This document shows positions 32,518 to 41,156 of a stretch of 64,000 bases of DNA, piece after piece. The stretch's first letter is position 1. The number at the start of each line of letters is the position of its first letter. The notes beneath the pieces are model-generated. The model did no database searches. It was not told the origin of the DNA and was given only the letters and a program-made list of their open reading frames with translations. The translations under genes and the position numbers were made by a program. This DNA is from Sphingobium sp. CECT 9361 (GTDB lineage Bacteria > Pseudomonadota > Alphaproteobacteria > Sphingomonadales > Sphingomonadaceae): contig NZ_CAKKNC010000001.1 in assembly GCF_918741285.1 (NCBI RefSeq), forward strand, positions 992,001-1,056,000, written 5' to 3'.

Positions 32518-32873
32518 GCGCGGTGGATGAGGCCGAGGGCGACCATTTCTTCGAGATGCGCGGCGATGACCGGGCGCGCAGTGGCGGGGTCGCCCAGGTC
32601 GAAATGGGTGGATAGGGTGGTGAGGATTTGGGCGGGGGTTTGGGTGGCATGGGCGGGAGGCTCGCTGCGCTCGCTACCCACCCCCGGCCCCTCCCTTTCA
32701 GGGAGGGGAGCAGTAAGAGGAGTGGTGCGGAGCGCGTCCAATATTTCCGGCACGGGGCTGGCGACCATGTGGGTCTGGCTGGAGGGACGATGGTAGATGA
32801 GGGTGATGTCGTCGAGCGCGCGGACGATCAGGTCGGTGGCCGGGGCGGCGCGGTAGCGGGTGGGGACTGTCAT
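32514..32873 (-). CDS. PqqD-like RRE chaperone (HPr-rel-A system), with repeat insertion
   Basis: 119 residues. A PqqD-type RiPP recognition fold: three strands (RYRAAPATDLIVRALDDITL, IYHRPSSQTHMVASPVPEIL) then helices (QILTTLSTHFDLGDPATARP, VIAAHLEEMVALGLIHRA). Between strand-helix parts, residues about 55-72 (APLPEREGPGVGSERSEP) are encoded by an R4 repeat in frame and interrupt the normal PqqD spacing. RRE proteins hold the leader of a peptide substrate for the modifying enzyme, presumably the adjacent kinase. The ATG at 32873 follows GGCGCGATG without a strong SD. It could be non-functional if the insertion disturbs folding. Confidence 0.82.
   Translation of the reverse strand: MTVPTRYRAAPATDLIVRALDDITLIYHRPSSQTHMVASPVPEILDALRTTPLTAPLPEREGPGVGSERSEPPAHATQTPAQILTTLSTHFDLGDPATARPVIAAHLEEMVALGLIHRA
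32659..32710. repeat. R4 repeat inside the PqqD-like gene
   Basis: GGCTCGCTGCGCTCGCTACC then CCCCGGCCCCTCCCTTTCAG / GGAGGGGAG. It nearly matches the copy in the protease gene but is read from the other strand. Confidence 0.88.
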
Positions 32874-32951
32874 CGCGCCGGGGAGCGTAGCGTGCGCGGG
32901 TTAAAAAAGCGCGGCGAACCAGCATATTCGTTTTTTAGGGAGAGATAAGTT

Positions 32952-33024
32952 CCGTTCGGGCTGAGCCTGTCGGAACCTTTTACTTCCTTAGAAGTGAACC
33001 CTTCGACACGCTCAGGGTGAACGG
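32952..33024. repeat. R1 palindrome between PqqD-like and Tat genes
   Basis: CCGTTCGGGCTGAGCCTGTC ... CTTCGACACGCTCAGGGTGA. Third R1 copy, with a few arm substitutions. Confidence 0.82.
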
Positions 33025-33046
33025 ATTTCATTAGTATCCGGAAATT

Positions 33047-33478
33047 CTAGCGCGGCATCTGCAGCGAGGCGTAGCAAGTGAAGCCGCTGGTGCCCGATTG
33101 CAGACGGCGGATGTAGTTGAGATAAGCCTGGCTCTGTTCGTAGCTGGTGCCGGGCAAGGTGCGGCCACGCATCGCGGCCTTTACTTCTTCGCCGGAGAAC
33201 GGGCGGCGGGGGCCGGGGAAGGCGCCCTTGGTTCCGGCGGGAACGAGCGTGCCGTTGGCCGCGACGTGATTGCCCGCGCGGCCCGGATCGGGAACGGGAA
33301 TCTGGCAGTTCAGGACCGAGGCGGCCGTCTGCGCCAGCGCAGGGCGGATCGACACGATGGCGGAGGCCGCGACGGCGCCGCCGATCAGCAATTGCCGCCG
33401 CGAAGGCACGGGAAGCGGTGCGCCGGTCACAGGATCGGACGGCGGCGTGGCTTCGGGCGTTGCTTCTTCGTTGCGCAT
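33047..33478 (-). CDS. Tat-secreted small protein upstream of the HPr-rel-A cassette
   Basis: 143 residues. A twin-arginine signal (SRRQLLIGGAVAASAIVSIR then PALAQT) is followed by a short mature domain: VLNCQIPVPDPGRAGNHVAA, GPRRPFSGEEVKAAMRGRTL, YEQSQAYLNYIRRLQSGTSG and FTCYASLQMPR; two Cys. It is not a recognised enzyme. It is co-oriented with the PqqD-kinase-nucleotidyltransferase genes and separated from them by 173 bp with an R1 repeat. It could be an envelope substrate of that system, but this rests only on position. It is divergent from the PhoR-like gene (48-bp gap). Confidence 0.68.
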   Translation of the reverse strand: MRNEEATPEATPPSDPVTGAPLPVPSRRQLLIGGAVAASAIVSIRPALAQTAASVLNCQIPVPDPGRAGNHVAANGTLVPAGTKGAFPGPRRPFSGEEVKAAMRGRTLPGTSYEQSQAYLNYIRRLQSGTSGFTCYASLQMPR

Positions 33479-33526
33479 TGCGATTATTCATCGCAGCAAT
33501 CGCGCGAATAATCTAGGCCAGTAACC

Positions 33527-34789
33527 ATGAATCGCACCAGCATGATCCAGATCCTCGTCGCCTCTGCCGTGATCGTCGCGGGGGCCATCGCAACGTGGCT
33601 GCTCGCCGGACAGTGGGAGACAGCGGCGATATCGGCAGCCGCAGGGGGATTGGCGCTGTTCATCCTGACCGACCGCGCGCCCCCGCCCACCGCCGTGACC
33701 ATGGAAGATCCCGCACCGGGCGAAGGCGCGGACATTCTCGACAACCCCGATTTCAATGCTTTGCTGGAGGGGATTTCCGAGCCGGTGCTGGTGGCGGCGC
33801 GCGGCAAGGTGGTGCGCGCGAACCGGCCTGCGCTGCGCCTGCTGGGCGCGCATATCGTGGGGGAGGATGCGAGGATCGCCATTCGGCATCCGGCAGCGGC
33901 GGAGCGGCTGGCCAGTCCCGGCCTGATGTCGGAGCCGGTGTCGATCAATCTGGTAGGGCTGGGTACGCGCGAGCAACGCTGGGAAATGCGGATCGCGCCG
34001 TTAAGCTCACCCGACGGGCACGAAGGGGTCGGCGAGAACCGGCGGATCGTGCATCTGATGGACCGGACGGGCAGCTATGCCGCCGAGCGGATGCGCGTGG
34101 ATTTCGTCGCCAATGCCAGCCACGAACTGCGCACGCCGCTGGCCGCGATCCTGGGCTTTATCGAAACGCTGACCGATCCGACGGCGGGCGCGGAGACGGA
34201 AACGCGGGGACGGTTCCTGAAAATCATGGACGGCGAGGCGCGGCGCATGCAGCGGCTGGTCGATGACCTCATGTCGCTCTCACGGATCGAAGCGGAGAAA
34301 TATCGCACGCCCGACGACAGCATCGACCTGCGCGAACTGGTGGCCGAAGTGGTCGCGGTGTTCCGCGACAGCCACGGCGCGCGGGGGCAGGAAGTGGTGG
34401 CGCATATCGATGGCGATACGGCCGCGGTGCAAGGCGACCGCGCGCAACTATCGCAGGTGCTCCACAATCTGGTGGGCAATTCGGCGAAATATGCGCGACC
34501 CGGCACACCGATCGTCGTGACGCTGACGCCGGGGGCAAGCGGCATGGTGCGGCTGTCGGTGGCGGACGAAGGCGAAGGGATCGGCCCGGATCATCTGCCG
34601 CGCTTGACGGAGCGATTCTATCGCGTGGATTCGGGACGCAGCCGGGCGATGGGCGGCACCGGCCTTGGCCTTGCCATCGTGAAGCATATCGTGGAGCGGC
34701 ATCGCGGGCGACTGGATATCGCCAGCATCGTGGGCAAGGGGACAACGATCACCATCCTGCTGCCCGTGGCGGAAGAGGTGGCACGCTGA
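33527..34789 (+). CDS. PhoR-like sensor histidine kinase
   Basis: 420 residues. One or two N-terminal membrane helices (ILVASAVIVAGAIATWLLAG, AAISAAAGGLALFILT), a PAS-like region (NALLEGISEPVLVAARGKVV), HisKA with ANASHELRTPLAAILG (phospho-His), and a HATPase_c with VLHNLVGNSAKYARPGTP (N box), VADEGEGIGPDHL (G1) and GGTGLGLAIVKHI (G2). Order and spacing resemble PhoR of the phosphate regulon. No PhoB or pst gene is adjacent, so the partner is encoded elsewhere. Confidence 0.85.
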   Translation: MNRTSMIQILVASAVIVAGAIATWLLAGQWETAAISAAAGGLALFILTDRAPPPTAVTMEDPAPGEGADILDNPDFNALLEGISEPVLVAARGKVVRANRPALRLLGAHIVGEDARIAIRHPAAAERLASPGLMSEPVSINLVGLGTREQRWEMRIAPLSSPDGHEGVGENRRIVHLMDRTGSYAAERMRVDFVANASHELRTPLAAILGFIETLTDPTAGAETETRGRFLKIMDGEARRMQRLVDDLMSLSRIEAEKYRTPDDSIDLRELVAEVVAVFRDSHGARGQEVVAHIDGDTAAVQGDRAQLSQVLHNLVGNSAKYARPGTPIVVTLTPGASGMVRLSVADEGEGIGPDHLPRLTERFYRVDSGRSRAMGGTGLGLAIVKHIVERHRGRLDIASIVGKGTTITILLPVAEEVAR

Positions 34790-34852
34790 GGGGCGGTATT
34801 TCCCGACAAGCCCGCTTGCCATTATACGCTCTTACAGCCTAACGCGCGGACC

Positions 34853-36256
34853 ATGTCGCGCACCTCCTCCGCCCCCGCTACCCCCGCCGCCGGACCGTGG
34901 CGAATCGAGGCGCGCGCCCTGATCGTACTGGCGCTGCCCATGATCGTGGTGAATGTCGCCTGGTCGGGGATCGCAGCGACGGACCTGTTGCTGCTCGGTC
35001 GTCTGGGGCCGGATGCCGTGGCCAGCGGGGCATTGGGCATCAATCTCTACACTGCCTTGCTGGTGTTCGGCATGGGGCTGGTCACCGCTGCTTCGCCGAT
35101 GATCGCGGCGGAGCGCGGCGCGCGGTTGCATTCGGTGCGGGACATACGGCGGACGGTGCGGCAGACATTGTGGGCCGCAATTCTGCTGTGCATCCCGGCC
35201 TGGCTGCTGCTGTGGCAGTGCGAAGCGTTGCTGATCGCGATGGGGCAGGACCGCGCACTGGCGCAGGGCGCAGGCGAATTGATGCGCGGGCTGCAATGGG
35301 CATTGCTGCCCTATCTCGGCTTTCTGACGTTGCGCAATTACATTTCCGCGCTGGAGCGGCCCATGTGGGGCGTGATCGTGGTGATACTGGCGATCCCGTT
35401 CAATCTGGGCATCGGCTGGGCGCTGATCTTCGGGCATCTTGGGCTGCCTGCGCTTGGGATGTTCGGTGCGGGGCTGGCGGGGAGCGCGTCTTCGCTGTTC
35501 ATGCTGCTGGGGATGGTCGCGGTGGTCATGCTGGATCGGCGCTTTCGGCGCTATCGCCTGTTCGGGCGCTTCTGGGTGGCGGACTGGCCGCGCTTTGCGA
35601 CGGTGTGGCGGATCGGGTTGCCGATTGCGATTACGCTGGGGCTGGAAGTGACCGTGTTCAACGCCGCCGTGTTCCTGATGGGCCTGATCGACCGGGCATC
35701 GCTGGCGGCGCACGCCATCGCGATCCAGATCGCAGCGCTTTCTTTCATGGTGCCGCTGGGCATCGGGCAGGCCGCGACGGTGCGTGTGGGCGTGGCCTTC
35801 GGGCGGCGCGATGCGGCGGCCATCGGGCGCGCGGGCTGGCTGGCAATCGGCATCGGCACGGCGTTTGCGCTGGTGGCGGGTGCGGTGCTGATTGCTGTGC
35901 CGTTGCCATTGATCGCGATCTTCATCGATGTCGCCGATCCGGCCAATCGTCAGGTGGTGACGCTGGCGGTGTCGTTCCTTGCGGTGGCGGCGTTGTTCCA
36001 GATCGTCGATTGCGCGCAGGCGGTGGGCGCGGGTGTGTTGCGCGGGCTGCAGGATACGCGCGTGCCGATGATGATCGCGGCAGTCGGTTACTGGGTGATC
36101 GGCATCGGTGTCGGCGTGCTGCTGGCGTTCCAACTGCGGATGGGCGGTGTCGGCATCTGGTGGGGGCTGGCCAGCGGGCTGGGCGTGGTGGCGGTGCTGA
36201 TCACGGCGCGCTGGGCAATGCGCGAACGGCTGGGGCTGGTTTCGCGCGCAGGGTGA
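34853..36256 (+). CDS. MATE-family efflux transporter
   Basis: 467 residues with about twelve membrane helices in two halves. MATE features: ALPMIVVNVAWSGIAATDLL, LLGRLGPDAVASGALGINLY, LVTAASPMIAAERGAR, and in the second half VPLGIGQAATVRVGVAFGRR and AQAVGAGVLRGLQDTRVPMM. It exports cationic organic compounds by Na+ or H+ antiport. Start at 34853 (MSRTSSAPAT). No regulator is adjacent. Confidence 0.93.
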   Translation: MSRTSSAPATPAAGPWRIEARALIVLALPMIVVNVAWSGIAATDLLLLGRLGPDAVASGALGINLYTALLVFGMGLVTAASPMIAAERGARLHSVRDIRRTVRQTLWAAILLCIPAWLLLWQCEALLIAMGQDRALAQGAGELMRGLQWALLPYLGFLTLRNYISALERPMWGVIVVILAIPFNLGIGWALIFGHLGLPALGMFGAGLAGSASSLFMLLGMVAVVMLDRRFRRYRLFGRFWVADWPRFATVWRIGLPIAITLGLEVTVFNAAVFLMGLIDRASLAAHAIAIQIAALSFMVPLGIGQAATVRVGVAFGRRDAAAIGRAGWLAIGIGTAFALVAGAVLIAVPLPLIAIFIDVADPANRQVVTLAVSFLAVAALFQIVDCAQAVGAGVLRGLQDTRVPMMIAAVGYWVIGIGVGVLLAFQLRMGGVGIWWGLASGLGVVAVLITARWAMRERLGLVSRAG

Positions 36257-36338
36257 CGGGGCGCGTCATACCGCGCCGCGCCAGATAGCTACGGATACTC
36301 CTTTGCGCCTCATGCGTTCGAGCATGGAGGAGACCTGT

Positions 36339-36473
36339 ATGACCACCCATGACGATCCCAAGAAGACGGAAACCGACCCAAAGGAAAAGGACGACGCGCC
36401 GCTTCATGATGCCGAGCAGGACGAAGAAAATATCAAAGAGGAAGGGGAGCCGTTTCCCGGCAATTTCGCATGA
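36339..36473 (+). CDS. 44-aa acidic, soluble small protein
   Basis: A short ORF starting at ATG 36339, 7 bp after a GGAGGAG Shine-Dalgarno. 44 residues, very acidic and lysine-rich (THDDPKKTETDPKEKDDAPL, EQDEENIKEEGEPFPGNFA), with no membrane segment. The strong RBS and biased composition support a real gene. The function is unknown. The 215 bp after it up to the tRNA (36474-36688) show no convincing gene. Confidence 0.65.
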   Translation: MTTHDDPKKTETDPKEKDDAPLHDAEQDEENIKEEGEPFPGNFA

Positions 36474-36688
36474 TGCGATGATGCTCGCGTTATGATGCCG
36501 AGGCGGAGCGGGATTGCAGGCAGGTTAGTATGGTTCGAGCTGTAGCGCAAAGAGGTTCGATCGCTCCGCATTCCCTATGGCTTGGGCAATCGAGCCCGTC
36601 AGGCGTCGCAAGGCCGAACGGCCGCCCGAGCTTATGCGAGGACAGCCAGGTGGGCGAATGCCCGCGCCGGGGCCTGAGGCCAAAAAAT

Positions 36689-36765
36689 TGGTGCGCCCGG
36701 CTGGATTCGAACCAGCGACCACCCGCTTAGAAGGCGGGTGCTCTATCCAACTGAGCTACGGGCGC
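36689..36765 (-). tRNA. tRNA-Arg (anticodon TCT)
   Basis: Reverse strand: acceptor GCGCCCG pairs with CGGGCGC, D arm GCTCAGTTGGATAGAGC, anticodon stem CCCGC / GCGGG with loop CTTCTAA (anticodon TCT, reads AGA), T arm TGGTTCGAATCCA. CCA is encoded. 77 nt. Confidence 0.95.
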
Positions 36766-36880
36766 GCTGGGCTTCCAATAGCGGCGGGGCGAGGGCGATG
36801 CAAATCCGGCGCTGCAAAATAGTGCAATGCAGCACGCGGCGCATTGCAATGCAGCGCAAGCTGGATATGCAGGACAGTGT

Positions 36881-37633
36881 ATGGATAGTTCGCCAGCCGC
36901 AACAATCGAGAAAATTGACGCTTCCACCCTCGGCGCGCGTCCGTTGCGCCATTTCGATTTCGTCATGGCCGCGTTCGTCGTCGTGCTGGTGCTGTCCAAT
37001 GTGATCGGCGCGGCGAAGCTGGCGTCGGTAACGCTGTTCGGGCAGCCTTTCATTTTCGGCGCGGGCATCCTGTTCTTTCCGATCAGCTATGTGATCGGCG
37101 ACGTGCTGACCGAAGTCTATGGCTATGCGCGGGCGCGTCGTTGCATCTGGGCGGGGTTCTGGGCGCTGATCTTTCTGGCGGTGATGACGGTGGTGGTGGT
37201 CGCCATGCCGCCTGCGCCGGGCTGGGAAGGGCAGGCCGCGTATGAAGGCGTGTTCGGCACTTTGGGGGTGCAGACATTGCGGATCGTCGGCGCGTCCATC
37301 GCCGGGTTCTGGGGCGGGGAGTTCGTCAACGCATTCGTCCTGTCGCGCATGAAGCTGCTGACGCAGGGGCGGTTGCTGTGGACCCGGACCATCGGATCGA
37401 CGGTGTTCGGGCAGGCTGTGGACAGCCTGATATTCTATCCTATCGCCTTTCTGGGCGTCTGGTCCACGGAGCAGGTGCTGGCGGTGATGGTGTCGAACTG
37501 GGCGTTGAAGGTCGCCTGGGAAGTGCTGCTGACGCCGGTGACATACAAGGTCGTCAATGGCCTGAAACGCGCCGAAGGGCTGGATATCTATGACAGCCAG
37601 ACCGATTTCACGCCCTTCAAGACGCGGATCTGA
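36881..37633 (+). CDS. yhhQ: Queuosine precursor transporter (YhhQ family)
   Basis: 250 residues with six membrane helices. Family motifs: FVVVLVLSNVIGAAKLAS, FGAGILFFPISYVIGDVLTE, VYGYARARRCIWAGFWAL, FWGGEFVNAFVLSRMKLL, RTIGSTVFGQAVDSLIFYPI and WALKVAWEVLLTPVTYKVVN. It imports 7-deazaguanine precursors of queuosine. The start at 36881 is taken, giving MDSSPAATIE; the in-frame sequence upstream lacks similarity. Confidence 0.92.
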   Translation: MDSSPAATIEKIDASTLGARPLRHFDFVMAAFVVVLVLSNVIGAAKLASVTLFGQPFIFGAGILFFPISYVIGDVLTEVYGYARARRCIWAGFWALIFLAVMTVVVVAMPPAPGWEGQAAYEGVFGTLGVQTLRIVGASIAGFWGGEFVNAFVLSRMKLLTQGRLLWTRTIGSTVFGQAVDSLIFYPIAFLGVWSTEQVLAVMVSNWALKVAWEVLLTPVTYKVVNGLKRAEGLDIYDSQTDFTPFKTRI

Positions 37634-37639
37634 TTGCGG

Positions 37640-37981
37640 ATGACATTGGAAGAAGTGTCCACGGTTTGGGGCAACTGGAAACATGACATCGAAATTGCGG
37701 TGGGCCTCAGCCCTGACGCGATGCATATCCATGTCGGCGTCCTGATACTGCTGTCGATCGCTCTAGTGACTCGCAAGCGCATGGATCACTGGGCACCGTG
37801 GCTGGGCCTTTTCGTGATCGAATGCTGCAACGAGTTCATCGATCTCAATCAGGTGCAGGGCAGTGTGGAAAACAACTGGCCCGCTTCGCAGCATGATATT
37901 CTGAACACGATGTTCCTGCCGACGATGATAATGCTCTACGCCCGGATTAAGCGGTTCGAGAAGGTCGGAAGCTGGGGCTGA
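37640..37981 (+). CDS. Small membrane protein, unknown function
   Basis: 113 residues. One clear hydrophobic segment (AMHIHVGVLILLSIALV) and a second weaker one (WAPWLGLFVIECCNEFIDLN), plus a C-terminal helix (LNTMFLPTMIMLYARIKRFE). No family recognised. It is 6 bp downstream of yhhQ and probably in the same transcript. The ATG at 37640 is chosen over a TTG at 37634. Confidence 0.6.
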   Translation: MTLEEVSTVWGNWKHDIEIAVGLSPDAMHIHVGVLILLSIALVTRKRMDHWAPWLGLFVIECCNEFIDLNQVQGSVENNWPASQHDILNTMFLPTMIMLYARIKRFEKVGSWG

Positions 37982-38125
37982 CCGACACGGACGCCCACGA
38001 AAACGCTGTAACACAAATGTAAATTTGCTTCAGCTATTGCCAAATCGACCGCCGCGTCCAATGTCGCTGGCGCACTGTCCCTATCAGAATCTGGTTTTGG
38101 GGCGGATTTCTTAAAGGGCGAATAG

Positions 38126-39112
38126 ATGGGTTTACCGGCAATTACCGCAGCAATGATGATGGTGGGTACGCCAGCGGGACAAGGCGATGTTCCCAGCGTA
38201 CCAGTCGCAACGGCTGTGCAGGACCGGGATATCAGGACATCCGTTCCGCCGACCGTGCCTACCTTGCCGCCGACTTTGCCGACGACCGCGCCGGAGAGTG
38301 CGGACGATGCCAATGCAATTATCGTGAGCGGCAAGGCGCAGGCCGCGCCGGGCGATCCGCTGGAACAGGTGAACGCGGAAGCGTTTGGCGTGACGCAGAA
38401 GGTGGACGACGCCGTCGTCGGTCCGGTGGCGATGGCGTATCAGGACTCGGTGCCGAGCCCGATCCGGAAGGGGATGCGCAATTTCCTGCGCAATCTGTTC
38501 GAGCCGGTCGTGTTCATCAATTACATGTTGCAGCTAAAGCCCGGCAAGGCCGCCGAAACCGCTGGCCGTTTCGCGATCAACACCACCGTCGGCATCGCGG
38601 GGTTGGTCGATGCGGCGAAGAAGAAGCCCTTCCATCTGCCCTATCGCCCGAACGGCTTTGCGAACACGATGGGCTATTATGGGATCAAGCCGGGACCGTT
38701 CCTGTACGTACCGCTGATGGGGCCGACGACGGTGCGCGACCTTATCGGCTATACGATCGACGGGATGTTCCTGCCCTTTGCAGTCGGCAAGCCGTTCAGC
38801 CAACCGGCCTATGTCATTCCGGCAACGGTGCTGGGGCTGCTCAACAGCCGCGTCGAGTTCGATGGGCAAATCCGCAAGATCAAGTCAGCCGACGATCCCT
38901 ATGCCATGTCGCGCGAATATTATCTGAAGAGCCGTCAGGCGGAAATCGACGCCTTGCATGGTATAGGCAATGGCAAATGGGTGCCTGAAGATGAGGTCAG
39001 CGACGTGCCGCCGGCTGGTGGGACTGCGCCGCTACCCACGGATTTGCCAGCCGACACGGATGTTACGCCATCGCCCCAGCCACAGGCAGGGGTGAACCCG
39101 CCACCCAGCTAA
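38126..39112 (+). CDS. mlaA: MlaA/VacJ-family outer-membrane lipid-asymmetry protein, no lipobox
   Basis: 328 residues. VacJ core: [106 protein letters not shown]. It removes misplaced phospholipids from the outer leaflet with the Mla system. No lipoprotein Cys and only a weak signal-like N-terminus are visible; an in-frame TAG lies directly before the ATG, so the start cannot be upstream. Long Pro/Thr-rich ends flank the core. It is convergent with purQ (3-bp overlap). Confidence 0.85.
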   Translation: MGLPAITAAMMMVGTPAGQGDVPSVPVATAVQDRDIRTSVPPTVPTLPPTLPTTAPESADDANAIIVSGKAQAAPGDPLEQVNAEAFGVTQKVDDAVVGPVAMAYQDSVPSPIRKGMRNFLRNLFEPVVFINYMLQLKPGKAAETAGRFAINTTVGIAGLVDAAKKKPFHLPYRPNGFANTMGYYGIKPGPFLYVPLMGPTTVRDLIGYTIDGMFLPFAVGKPFSQPAYVIPATVLGLLNSRVEFDGQIRKIKSADDPYAMSREYYLKSRQAEIDALHGIGNGKWVPEDEVSDVPPAGGTAPLPTDLPADTDVTPSPQPQAGVNPPPS

Positions 39113-39783
39113 GCGCGGGTAAGCAGTCCTTCGACGAGGCCTTCGAACAGGCGGCGGCCGTCGGTGCCGCCATGCGCGGGTTCGATCATGCGTTCGGGAT
39201 GCGGCATCATGCCCAGCACATTGCCCGCGTCGTTCAGGATGCCCGCGATGTTGCGCGCCGATCCGTTGACGTTTTCGGCATAGCGGAACGCCACGCGGCC
39301 TTCGCCTTCCAGCCGGTCGAGCGTCGCGTCGTCGGCGAAATAGTTGCCGTCATGGTGAGCGACGGGGATGGTGATCGTCTCGCCCGCTTCATATTTGGCG
39401 GTGAAGGCGGACTGGGTGTTGTCCACCGTCAGCTTCACGTCGCGGCACACGAAATGGATGCCAGCATTGCGCATCAGCGCGCCGGGGAGCAGGCCGGTTT
39501 CGGTCAGAACCTGAAAGCCGTTGCACACCCCGAAAACGAAGGTGCCGCGCGCCGCAGCTTGCGCCACCGCCTGCATCACCGGCGAACGGGCCGCCATCGC
39601 GCCGGAGCGCAGATAGTCGCCATAGGAAAAGCCGCCGGGTACGCCGATCAGGTCGATCCCTTCGGGCAATGCGCTGTCGCCATGCCAGACCATCGCGGGC
39701 GCAGTGCCGGTGATCTGTTCGAAGGCCACGGCCAGATCGCGGTCGCAATTGCTGCCGGGAAAGACGATGACGGCGCTCTTCAT
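39109..39783 (-). CDS. purQ: Phosphoribosylformylglycinamidine synthase, glutaminase subunit PurQ
   Basis: 224 residues. Class-I glutaminase marks: [32 protein letters not shown] and [10 protein letters not shown] with nucleophile Cys, MMPHPERM with His-Glu. It works with PurS and PurL to make FGAM in purine synthesis. The ATG is one base after the PurS stop, implying coupled translation. PurL is not in the window. Confidence 0.96.
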   Translation of the reverse strand: MKSAVIVFPGSNCDRDLAVAFEQITGTAPAMVWHGDSALPEGIDLIGVPGGFSYGDYLRSGAMAARSPVMQAVAQAAARGTFVFGVCNGFQVLTETGLLPGALMRNAGIHFVCRDVKLTVDNTQSAFTAKYEAGETITIPVAHHDGNYFADDATLDRLEGEGRVAFRYAENVNGSARNIAGILNDAGNVLGMMPHPERMIEPAHGGTDGRRLFEGLVEGLLTRA

Positions 39784-39784
39784 C

Positions 39785-40018
39785 TTAAGCGACCTTTTCG
39801 ATGCGGTAATTTTCGATGACGGTATTGGCCAGCAGCTTCTGGCACATGGCGTCGATGTCCGCATCGCTCGTGCCATCGGCGAGATCGAGTTCGAGCAGCT
39901 TGCCCGCGCGGACGTCGTTCACGCCTTCGAAGCCCAGACCGCTCAGCGCATGATGGATCGCCTTGCCCTGCGGATCGAGCACACCGCCCTTGAGGGTCAC
40001 GAAAATGCGGGCTTTCAT
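39785..40018 (-). CDS. purS: Phosphoribosylformylglycinamidine synthase subunit PurS
   Basis: 77 residues: [48 protein letters not shown]. Typical length and pattern. It bridges PurQ and small-type PurL. It lies between purC and purQ, with an R8 repeat separating it from purC. Confidence 0.96.
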   Translation of the reverse strand: MKARIFVTLKGGVLDPQGKAIHHALSGLGFEGVNDVRAGKLLELDLADGTSDADIDAMCQKLLANTVIENYRIEKVA

Positions 40019-40106
40019 GGGGCGGGACTCCTGAATGGGGTAAGTTGCGGACCCCCTAGACCAAATGCGCGCCGATATGAAGCGGGTTCCGAAACAATAG
40101 GGTAAA

Positions 40107-40192
40107 GTGTTCCTGCGGATGCAGGAACCCAGTAATCTCATCACGCGCAAACGTTGCACTATTACTGGGTTCCTGCCTGCGCAGGAACACGA
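40107..40192. repeat. R8 palindrome between purC and purS
   Basis: GTTCCTGCGGATGCAGGAAC and CCAGTAAT on the left; ATTACTGGGTTCCTGCCTGC and GCAGGAACAC on the right. Two nested inverted repeats; could stop or slow transcription between purC and purS. Confidence 0.8.
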
Positions 40193-40207
40193 CAGTGTCG
40201 AGCGAAC

Positions 40208-40987
40208 TTATATCCCGCGCTTTTTCCGGTGCGTTTCCATGTCGAGGATCGCGTTTTCGGCGCCTTCGGGCAGCAGGCCAAGGCGACGGGCGACTTCCTG
40301 ATAGGCCTCGACTTCGCCGCCAAGGTCGCGACGGAAGCGGTCCTTGTCGAGCTTTTCGTTGGTGACGGCGTCCCACAGGCGGCAGCCGTCAGGGCTGATT
40401 TCGTCGGCCAGAATGACGCGGCTGAATTCACCGTCCCAGATGCGACCGAATTCCAGCTTGAAGTCGATCAGGCGGATGCCGATGCCAGCGAACAGGCCGC
40501 ACATGAAATCGTTCACCCGGATCGCCATATCGGCGATGTCGTGCATTTCTTCCTGGCTGGCCCAGCCGAAGCAGGCAATGTGCTCGTCCGAAATCATCGG
40601 ATCGCCCAGCGCATCGTCCTTGTAGCAATATTCGATGAGCGTGCGGGGAAGCTGCGTGCCTTCCTCAATGCCCAGTTTCTTGCTGAGCGATCCGGCGGCG
40701 ACATTGCGCACGATCACTTCGATCGGGATGATTTCGACCTGACGAATCAACTGCTCACGCATGTTGAGGCGACGAATGAAGTGCGTGGGCACGCCGATCT
40801 GCGCGAGGAGCGTGAAGATATGCTCCGAAATGCGGTTGTTGAGTACGCCCTTGCCGGAAATCGTACCCTTTTTCTGCGCGTTGAAGGCAGTCGCATCATC
40901 CTTGAAATACTGGATCAGCGTGCCGGGTTCTGGACCCTCATAGAGGATCTTGGCTTTGCCTTCGTAAATCTGGCGGCGACGGGCCAT
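40208..40987 (-). CDS. purC: SAICAR synthase PurC
   Basis: 259 residues from the ATG at 40987 ([20 protein letters not shown]); AGCAGGG is correctly placed for it, while the ATG at 40993 is too close. Motifs: [70 protein letters not shown]. It catalyses the ATP-dependent joining of CAIR and aspartate. First gene of the pur group (purC-purS-purQ). Confidence 0.96.
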   Translation of the reverse strand: MARRRQIYEGKAKILYEGPEPGTLIQYFKDDATAFNAQKKGTISGKGVLNNRISEHIFTLLAQIGVPTHFIRRLNMREQLIRQVEIIPIEVIVRNVAAGSLSKKLGIEEGTQLPRTLIEYCYKDDALGDPMISDEHIACFGWASQEEMHDIADMAIRVNDFMCGLFAGIGIRLIDFKLEFGRIWDGEFSRVILADEISPDGCRLWDAVTNEKLDKDRFRRDLGGEVEAYQEVARRLGLLPEGAENAILDMETHRKKRGI

Positions 40988-41156
40988 CGGCATATCCCTG
41001 CTTGTAAAACAATGCGCCCCGGCAAACGCGAATCGTTAAGGATCAGCGGTCGCCGGGGCTGTAGTGGGGGCCAATAGACCAAAGTGGGGAGCGGTGCAAA
41101 TGGGGGAGCGGCTGGTTTGGGTTTCCCTTCGCATTGCAGGGATGATGAATTTTAGA

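Noticed and set aside
33012..33491. Alternative 159-aa minus frame overlapping the Tat-signal gene
   Set aside because: The 33047-33478 frame has a proper Tat signal and start; this one is Arg/Ser-rich with no features.
36577..36822. Plus-strand ORF containing AGFEPATTRLEGGCSIQLSY
   Set aside because: This is the well-known false peptide produced by reading a tRNA gene on the opposite strand; the tRNA-Arg explains it.
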